Positions 20,456 to 28,601 of a DNA stretch of 31,281 nucleotides are shown here, piece after piece. The position numbers and the translations under genes were made by a program. The notes under the pieces are model-generated. The model was not told the DNA's origin, searched no databases, and was given only the letters and a program-made list of their open reading frames with translations. The stretch's first letter is position 1, and each line of letters begins with the position of its first letter. The DNA comes from Chloromonas sp. AAM2 (taxonomy: Eukaryota > Chlorophyta > Chlorophyceae > Chlamydomonadales > Chlamydomonadaceae): contig QAXH01000883.1 of assembly GCA_004335635.1 (NCBI GenBank), positions 329-31,609 of the forward strand, read 5' to 3'.

Positions 20456-22817
20456 ATGTCGACATTTATCTCATCGCTAAGTGTTGAGCACATTCGCTCA
20501 ACAGCGGACGAGGCGGTGACCAAGCCGCACCCAGTCGCAACCAGTGTTAACATTCATGTGGTGGCGTATATACCAGGTGCGCAACGCCCTTCGCGCTTGC
20601 AGCTCATCCGGGCAATTGTTTGGTGCACTTGCGTGAAGACCACACCATGGCATGTGCCACAGCAGCCCACACAACATGCAGTCGCACTTTCAACATTTGC
20701 TTGTGCCGCACACATACATGTAATCGCAGTGCAAGAGAGCTCGGACACCGGAGGTGTTCATCATGAAACAGCCTCACACACAGACATGGGCACGACATGG
20801 GCCGAGCATGCCATGACAGCGACCTTGCCCCAACTGCAGCTTGCCACAGGTATGTGTGGTGTGTGGCCCCTTAAGTTACGTCTCTCGTACTCTCGTCTAC
20901 GCTGACGTCAGCACAGACCTGATTGGCCCAGCGATTCTGCACCCTCCAACCTGGACTATATACATCCAACTGCACGGTCTGTCCTGCAATGCTTAACATA
21001 CACATTACCCTCCAGCCTGGACTTGAATTCCTATCCAGCTGCTCTATCCTCGATTTCCTCCAACACTATGCATAAGCGTTTCATTTCTGCAACTGAAAAG
21101 CAGACCTGACACACCTCCTGTCCTGAACCATTGGCCTCAATAGCATGCCACAACTCCCTGCCCGTTTGCCATAAGTGACTGTCTTTGCCCCTTTCTGCAT
21201 TGCTTTGCAGCCAAAGACAAAGTCTACGAGCAGTATGAGGGCAGACCCGCGGCTAACCCAGGGAATGGCCTTCAGGCATCGGATCAGTGCACCATTTTGC
21301 CTTCCGACAGTTCTAGCGAACAAAAGGCGCTGAGCAAGCGAGGCCGTGATAGGCTCAAGCTGCTAGCGCTAGAGAACAAGGAGATGCACAAGCAGGTGGG
21401 AATTGATGCTTTGTGGTGCAAAACATGACCAGGTTGGAATTTGGTATGTGCCGCTCCTCCGTTGTGCACGACTGTCCAACGAGCATCGCTATCCTATCAT
21501 CGCTGTCCTTGGGCTTATTTCTCAACGAATGACTTGCTGCCCTGTTTGGCAGGTTGCGGCGCCCAAGTTGGCCCCCGGCGCTCCTAGGCTCAGGCGACAC
21601 AGGATAGCCCAGTCCCTGGCACACGCGCGTGTTGAAGAGATCAAACGGAATCTGGCAGAGATCCAAGAATCCTTTTGCTCAAGCGCCTTGCTCACCGAGC
21701 GAATTGAACAGGTGCGATCCCATCTGTTCATCGATTCGCGCGATCACCCAGCTGTGCACATGGCGCTCACTGGACTTTGAAAGTCGCGCTGCAGCACATG
21801 GATCAAGCGCCCGACCATCATCTTTGTGCTCGTCCAGTCTAAGCTAGTTCAAGTTAGTTCAAGCCTGTCGGCTCTGTCTCCCTTCCTAGCGTAGGCCGGT
21901 CCCGTCAGGCTCTGCTGCCACCATTGCTATTCATTCCTTCAGATCGACATGCTGCATACCTTCAGTGAACCTGCGGGTCTTTGGCCGCAGCTAACGGAAG
22001 AGCTCCGCGTCGCCAAGGCCATTCTCGCACGCCTGATGCTGGGAGCCACCGACGCCCTAACTATCGTCATTGACAACACTCCCTTTGAATCGACCGTGTC
22101 CAGCCCGTGTGATTCCTTTTACTTGTGTATGTCTCGCAACTTTAGCATCGACATGCCTGAGGACGTCCTACCGGACACTGCCGTTCCGAGTGCCCTATCT
22201 ATGGCCGGTGAGTATGCCGGGCGTTGCAATGGCTGCTTACGACCTGCTAGTATCTGTGCCATGGTTGCCTTGGCATGCTGCCATTGTACATCCGCTGCCT
22301 TTGCCTCGCGCTGGTGTCCTTGTCCTTGCACGTGTCCTTCGGGCATCATCAACTTGCTGCTCATCAGGCACACGCCATTCTCGTATGCGCACACTCAAGT
22401 CATACTGCTTGGCTTGCGCTGACTTCAGGCCCGCATGATGCTGACGACGTGTTGCCTTTCAAGTTCCCCTCCGTTTGCGCGTCCAACTCTTCCACCCCAA
22501 AGGCTTCACCCAGAGTTGCCGCCAGCACCAAACCTACCCGGACTCAGAACGCCAATCCAATCCTCGCCGTGTCCAACACGCAGCAGGCGCTCCACAGGGC
22601 CAAGCAGGCAGCACATCCCTGCGACGTGATTGCCCCGCCCAAGGCCTGCATCGCCCTACCCCTGACCCCCGTCGGTTCAAGTGTGGTCTGCGGCGCGTTG
22701 GCTGTTATTTCAGCCGCACCGACTCTGGTCTCTGCCCCTCGTGATGGGGCTAGCCCCGCCGGCGTCAAGGCACGCTGGTGGCAGAAGCTTATGCCCAGCT
22801 GCATTCGGCCCCAGTGA
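20456..22817 (+). CDS. coiled-coil WW-tail family protein, member B
   Basis: Six exons: 20456-20576, 20730-20849, 21211-21395, 21553-21711, 21991-22207 and 22429-22817. All junctions are GT-AG with consistent phase (1,1,0,0,1), giving 396 residues. The start is the first ATG, with an in-frame stop upstream. After a Ser/Thr/His-rich N-terminus comes a helical region (SKRGRDRLKLLALENKEMHK, AHARVEEIKRNLAEIQ, LTEELRVAKAILARL). A Pro/Ala/Ser-rich last exon follows, ending VKARWWQKLMPSCIRP plus Gln. Exon five could instead start at 21943, which has a better pyrimidine tract and adds 16 residues. I prefer 21991 because it aligns with LAQEL of the minus-strand paralogue at the same intron phase. The first intron (153 bases) is stop-free and a multiple of three. 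The protein has no signal peptide and no membrane segment. Function is unknown. Confidence 0.7.
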
Positions 22818-23849
22818 ACTGTGACCTCAGGTTTGAGAGGCAGTCTACGGTCAGCGTGGCGGGCTTCCTGTCGTGATTCAGATGTGTACAACAATAAGGG
22901 TCGCATACTTGTACGCTACGACGGACTTGCTTGAAATACAGCGGACCACGTGCAATCGCCGCTCAGTATATTAGCTGCACAGGCCGCTGCACATACCGAG
23001 CACTGCCACAGGGCACACAGACCTTGAGCGCACACGCACGTACCTGCGTTGCTACAGAGCCAACACGTACAGGGATGAACGTACAGAGCAGGCAGTACAA
23101 ACAGACGTTGCTTGTTACCAAGCACGCAACAGACCTGTCGTGTACAGCGCTACAGGATTTTCACAGGGCTGTGAGTGATCATCGCACGTGGAGCAAGCAC
23201 AGGGAGTAGAGAAAGTAGCTTAACATCGCAAACTCGCCAGCTTGCTCAACTACTCGGTATCGCGCCATTTGTGATGCCCGAGTTGGACCTCAACTTGCTT
23301 GTCGCTTGCTCAAACTCTTGGTGCTTGTACATACGTCAAACAGGTGCTGAAACCTTATGCTTTCGCACGTGTGACCCACGATCCAAGGCTTGCTGATCAA
23401 TTGCGACCTGCATTGATCTCCTGGCTAGACGCCCTGCGCGTTGTGTTCTGCCTTCTTTGGGTTGCTTACTCTACACACACTTTGCTTACTTCATACACAG
23501 TTTCTGATGCAAGTGCTTGCATAGGGCATAGCCGTTTGGTGGTTGTCCTGTCAGTGTTGAATAGTAGCCGAGTAACTGGTAACTGCAACGCTGTGAAAAA
23601 CAAACTGGTGGGGCTGTCGTCTGATTGAGATGAGCTTTGGCAAGGCACCGACTGAGCAAAGAAGCAGTACGAGCAGGCTAAGCGAGGGCTGAGATTGGAA
23701 TTGGGACATTGGCCTTTCGTTTCAGCCTTGCTGACTGTTTCCTTAGTTGACGTGTGCCTAGCCTGTTTTGTCCGAGTCTCTGACCTTTGATGCCTGGCTT
23801 TCGCCTGTCATGCCTACTTGGTGCGCTGCGCTTGTTTTGTTTCCTTACC

Positions 23850-23922
23850 CAGGGTAGGCCAGGCATGTGCCCATTCCGCACTGTGTTCTGTGACGGCTTC
23901 CGTGATGTAAACAACTTCATCA
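23850..23922 (+). repeat. dispersed repeat, copy 2 of 2
   Basis: Counterpart of 11205-11285: a CAGGGTAGG(C/T)CAGG head and a GAC(A/G)GCTTCC(C/G)TGATGTAA tail at similar spacing. The similarity is moderate, so the two copies have diverged. Confidence 0.5.
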
Positions 23923-24200
23923 ACAAGTACGTACGCATTGGCGCTGCCTGTTTTGATACCTGCTCCTGGCAACGGCTGAAGCCCATGTATTCCAGGCACG
24001 GTCAACCGAGATTCCATGAATTCAAACCCCTACGGTTCCTGTTCACTTCATCATCAAAGGCTTAACGAGTCGATGTCCTTCTCATTCAACATGCGACCAC
24101 TTTGCCAGCCACTGGTGACTCTGTTCTGCTGATGCGTTCCGACGGCGGCTTGGTGGCAATGGTAACCTGCTGGAGCGAAAACACTGGCGTTGATCCATTG

Positions 24201-24240
24201 CCACAATATGCCATTTAGGACCACAATATGCCATTTAGGA
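24201..24240 (+). repeat. perfect 20-base tandem duplication
   Basis: CCACAATATGCCATTTAGGA occurs twice in direct succession without a mismatch, which suggests a recent event. Confidence 0.95.
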
Positions 24241-25202
24241 AAAGCTAACTCAATTGACCAGTTGGTGAAGGAATTAGAAAGTTCTAACCGTGATGCGAGC
24301 TGATGGATTATGAAGCACAACCAGAGCAGAAAGAAACTTGATGCTATAAACCGTCCGAGGCCAAACTGGCAACAACAGACTTTGCTGGCTGCTGTCGCTG
24401 TCACCAGTCATCTCATGTTACCAAAACCCAGACGAACAGGCCTGCCAAAAAGCCAATCCCACACCAACCTCATCAAAGTAGAGTGTGGGGTTGAGCTCAT
24501 TGCCGGTAATTCAAGTGCATGCACGGCCAGACCCCAAATCCGCAGTGGCATGCAAGGTTTATTACCACGGCTGAAGTAAATGTGGCCTGTCATACCAACA
24601 TGGCACACCCATGCCCCATAGACGTATGCGTCATGGTGGCATGTCAGGTGTCTAGAATCGCAACCTTGCCATTGCCCCAGGGACGAGATCATTCATGTGG
24701 CAACTGTGGCCGCTGCAACGTGCCATGGCATCGGCATCAAAGTAGCTTCCAGTCATGAACTACTGGGCTGCAGGCATCAGCACACACGACGTGGCTGTTG
24801 CTGCTTGCCTCCAGATCAAAGTATCGACACTTCCAGTCATGAAGTACTGCATGGGCCGCTGCATGAGGCAGTGCATGTGACCGCTCCATTGACCCTTCAT
24901 GTCACTGTCAAATGCAACTCATCAGTGCGTGTGATCCCTCCATGGCATGCTGACTGCGACTGCTGACCATGACTGCTGCATAGATCGCTTCACAAACTGC
25001 TGCATGGGGCTGCTGCAAGGGCAATCACTGCATGCGCCGCTGCTCCAGGGACCATGACACGGAACTGCCGCATGGGCCGTGCATGGGCATGTGCATAGGC
25101 TGTTGCATGTTGCCGTTGCATGAGATAGTGCTGAACCCTGCTAGGCGACCGCCAGATGAGCAGCTACGACTGGCATAGCATGATGGGCGATGGCCACCCA
25201 TG

Positions 25203-28200
25203 CTACATGAAATCTGCAGCAGCAAGCAGCAAGCAGCAGCAAATGAATGATCCAGATCAACACTAGGCAACACAAAACTGCCCTGCTAGGAATCGTCAGA
25301 ATAGCACCGAGCAGAGTAACTAAACTGTATCTGCAATTGATCGAAACAATAGCCAACCAGCATGCAAGGCCATCTTGCCAGGTAAGAACCATAGCATTTG
25401 TATGCAGAGCATGCATGGTTTGTCTGGTCCCTCCGACAGTGCCTCTCAGTGAGAGTAGCTGCTAAGCACCTATAATGAGACCGTGGTCAATATGGCATCT
25501 GTATGGACCGCGACCCGCACGGTGGGTGGCGGGCAGCAGAACGAACAGTGCATAAAAATGCATGAGCAGGCTATGTGCAAGAACTGCACAGGCCCTGCTG
25601 TGTGCGGAACAAGCATGGCCATGCTGTGTGCACAGTGCAAGCGGTGCAGGCAGTATGGGGCCGTGCTGTAGCGACATGAAAAACGATCGTTTTGCTGCAT
25701 GAATGCGAGCTTCCGCCACTCAGACTGAGAACACATACCATCAAACTGTCACTGCGTACATGACATGGCTGCATGAACCCCTTGCTTAGAATACACGCCT
25801 ATATAGCTAGGCCAGGCTCTGTAAATACCCAAGCCCCACTGTGGGCCGCTCACCGAAATCGTCCCCATTCCCAGCGTCGTCGTACTTGTAGTCGTCCAGC
25901 CCCGCCGAGTCGCCCCCCTTGCCCTTGGCGCCCATGTTCAGGTTCTTCCTCACACCCTTCTTAGCCTGGAGGACAGATCAAGCACGGGGAAAATTCAAGC
26001 ACAACGCAAAATGAAGCACAGGGCAAGTTCAAGAGACAGGTCCAGAATAGGGTCAGGATAAGAGCAGATGATGGTAGTCCAACAGTGCAGGTTGCAAACT
26101 CAATTCTGAAGATAAATGTTGATAATAGTACCAGGACGAATTAGGCTGATGATGATGATGTTGATGATGATGATGGACTGTCTCGCCTATCCCATTACAT
26201 GATTGGCGTCATAAGATATGCTTTGCAGCACCAGTACATCCTGGCCTAGTCATACATTCTGTTGTCCTTGTATTCCCTGCCCCTCTCACGTCCGCTTCCG
26301 CCTTCTCTGCCTTGAACTTGTCGTTGCGCAGGCCCGCCAGGCTGGTCTCGATGTCCTTTACCTCGGTGGAGGGCAAGGGACCGCAGGCAGCCTGCAGCAA
26401 CAGGGCCAGGTGCGTGTGCAGCACGTGTTTTGCCGCATCGTTGTGGTAGAGCACTATGCACATGTCATCCTTGCATGTACATCTTGTAGGCAGCGCGTCA
26501 CCGCCGGTGAATCACTACGCACATGTGATCCGGGTTCGGAGATTGGAACAACTGGACCAGATAACCCAAGTTTGTCCAGTGCGTGGTTTGTCGGCCCTGA
26601 GCGAAAGAATGTGCACCGTCATCCCCACACGTCGGAGTGCATGTGGCATGTAAACCCGCAAGTGATTCCAGGCCCATGAAACAAGCGAGAGCAGCTAATA
26701 TATTCCATGGCCCCACCTGCATTGGCCCAAGTTGCTCCCATGGCCCAGTTGCATGCCCTCACCTTGACCAACGCCTTGAGGAAGGCCTTGAAGTTCTTGC
26801 TATCCTTATGGATCACCACGTATCTGTTGGCCAGTGCTGATGCATAGTCCTCGAACTCCTTCAAAGACTTGGGAAGGAACATGTCCAAGTTGACCTGCAG
26901 GCGACGACCAACTAGAGCAGCATTGCTGGTACTGATAGTCTGCCCTGTAGACTTTTGTGCTCTTGCAGTGCAATTACACAGCTTGCTGTAAGCAAGTGCA
27001 TGAGCCGCTTCTGCTGCTATTGATGACGAGCCAAGACACATCCTGCACACATCCTGTTGTATAACAGTGCATGAGCTGCTGCTGCTTTGACTGCTGGACT
27101 TGCTGCAGCTCCTGACAATGACGACCCAATCGTTCTCTTGCAAACGGTTTGTGGTGTGAGCTGCTGCTTCTGGAGCTGCTTCAGCTGCTGTTGATGAACA
27201 GCACCAAGGTAAGCATTGCCAGTCGTGACTGGCTTGTAGACTGGTGTGCACAAAACTTGGTGTAACGTTGAATGCTTAATTTAACTGCTGCTGCTGCTCC
27301 GTCAACTGCTGTTAATGACAACCCTAAGAGGTCAACCCAACAGGTCTTGCGTCATACCTGATTTTCATCTCCAAACAAATCTTTGGCTGCGGCGTAGTCA
27401 GCCTGCTCTTCCAGCCTGCAATAGAGGGGAGTCAGTTCCAAAACAACTCCTACCATGGAGCCTTGAGAGCAGATGTAAGCCACATGCTCATCACGCTTCA
27501 TGGCGTAACAGAGCAGCTGTGTTGATCGGTGCTTCAACACGTGCGTTGCTTCCAACACAGCTGGATGGGAGTGAACAGGTGCTAACAGCAGCCAGGCTTT
27601 TGAAAGGCAGCATGACATTTAAGGCCAAGGGAACTCGTTTGTGTGCTAGAACTGCCCACAGCAACATTCAGCAGCACAGCAATCGTAGAAGCGCCTGCAG
27701 CTGCAAGCCACTCAGGCAAACGTCTGCCTGCTGTAACCAGCCATGGGGGCTCGTGTCTGGGAAAGCAAGCGTGCATGTGCCTTGGCAAGCTGACCCACCT
27801 CTGCCGGCGCAGTTTTTCCGCAATAGGGTCGTCTAGAGGAACATCCACAGGCCCAACAACCTTGAGGTACTTCTTTTCTTCCTTTTTCTTGGGCTGCATG
27901 CACAAGCACGAGGTTGGAGTGTGCTGTGCGTGTCTGGACATGGACGTGAAGCTGGCCCTTGAGAGAATCTTGGAATAGAATGATGATAATGTTGAGCATG
28001 CATGCACTGCTTGTAGCGTTGGAAAGACCAGGGGTGAGGATGGAAGCACCTGCTTCCTGAGCCGCTCAACTCGCCGCCAAAAGTGGGTCGACGCACCTGT
28101 GATTCAGGCACGACGTGCTTGTCTTCTTCCACATCTAAATCAGCGTCTTCGTCTGCAAACTTGGACATGTCCACATCTCCAGCGAGGGTCTTGGCCTTGG

Positions 28201-28285
28201 CGTCAGCTTTGCTACTGCTTGCTGCAGGGAGGACGGGCGTGAAGCTTTCGCTCTCCCAGTCGTTTTCTTCCCAATCATCTGCCAT
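25203..28285 (-). CDS. translation initiation factor eIF3 subunit j
   Basis: Seven exons: 28285-28097, 27893-27799, 27415-27358, 26894-26763, 26391-26290, 25965-25854 and 25213-25203. All have GT-AG introns and consistent phase, for 232 residues. eIF3j is the loosely bound eIF3 subunit that contacts the ribosomal decoding centre and promotes mRNA recruitment and recycling. Family marks in order: the MADDWEENDWE start; an acidic and Ser/Ala-rich N-terminus; a lysine-rich block (PKKKEEKKYLK); AEKLRRQR joined to LEEQADYAAAKDLFG, the signature of the family; LKEFEDYASALANRYVVIHK; KDIETSLAGLRNDKFKAEK; and a basic tail. The last exon adds only Asp-Phe-Met and a TAG stop; a terminal Phe-Met is typical of eIF3j. 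Without it, read-through ends near 25808. An in-frame ATG at 28330 would add 15 residues, but MADDW is the conserved start. It shares a promoter region with SAM50. Confidence 0.93.
26147..26175 (+). repeat. GAT microsatellite in an eIF3j intron
   Basis: (GAT)n with one TTGAT interruption. It lies in the intron between the fifth and sixth eIF3j exons. Confidence 0.9.
27000..27320 (+). repeat. CTG-rich intronic sequence
   Basis: Many short GCTGCTGCT and ACTGCTG runs are spread over an eIF3j intron (plus-strand view). Several are framed by TGATGA. They do not form a regular array and translate into no conserved frame. Confidence 0.5.
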
Positions 28286-28601
28286 TCTTCTACGCTTATA
28301 GGTGATGTGGGTGGTGGTAGTCTCAGACAAGGTAATCAGGGGCCCAGCACCTCAACAAACAAGTCCAGAGGGATGACAGGCAGCACAGGGTTTAATGCAC
28401 GCACTGTGTATGCTATCAATGCAAACAAGCCTATGGGGGCATAGACTGTGAGTTGGATCTGCGGATCTGCGTTGCCGAGCCCTCAAAATGGTCTTTTGTC
28501 AGTTGCAGTCCAACTAACCCGGAGTTACTTTTGTGATGGTGAGGCTGTGGGACTGTGGATACCTGCAACTCCCCGCAAGTCGTATAAAATTGGTGGATGA
28601 A
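28286..28601. promoter_or_regulatory. shared promoter of eIF3j and SAM50
   Basis: Only 316 bases separate the two start codons of divergent genes, so both promoters and both 5' untranslated regions must fit here. A TATAAAAT at 28583-28590 lies too close to the SAM50 ATG (28602) to act as its TATA box. No other core element is obvious. Confidence 0.7.

Larger units (their letters stand above)
22818..25202. other. intergenic, no firm gene
   Basis: Two spots are weakly coding-like on the plus strand. One is around 23341-23460, where a CAG-GTG junction leads into VLKPYAFARVTHDPRL. The other is 23787-24065. Neither can be joined into a gene. The second overlaps the dispersed repeat at about 23850-23922, whose partner is at 11205. 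From 24740 to 25120 the sequence is rich in GCTGCATGG-like words without a regular period. Confidence 0.45.

Noticed and set aside
26147..26175. Possible acidic coding exon from the GAT run in the eIF3j intron
   Set aside because: eIF3j is complete without it and no splice sites flank it; it is a microsatellite.
27582..28049. Long minus-strand frame overlapping eIF3j exon 2
   Set aside because: Only the 95-base part between good splice sites matches eIF3j; the rest is intron read-through.
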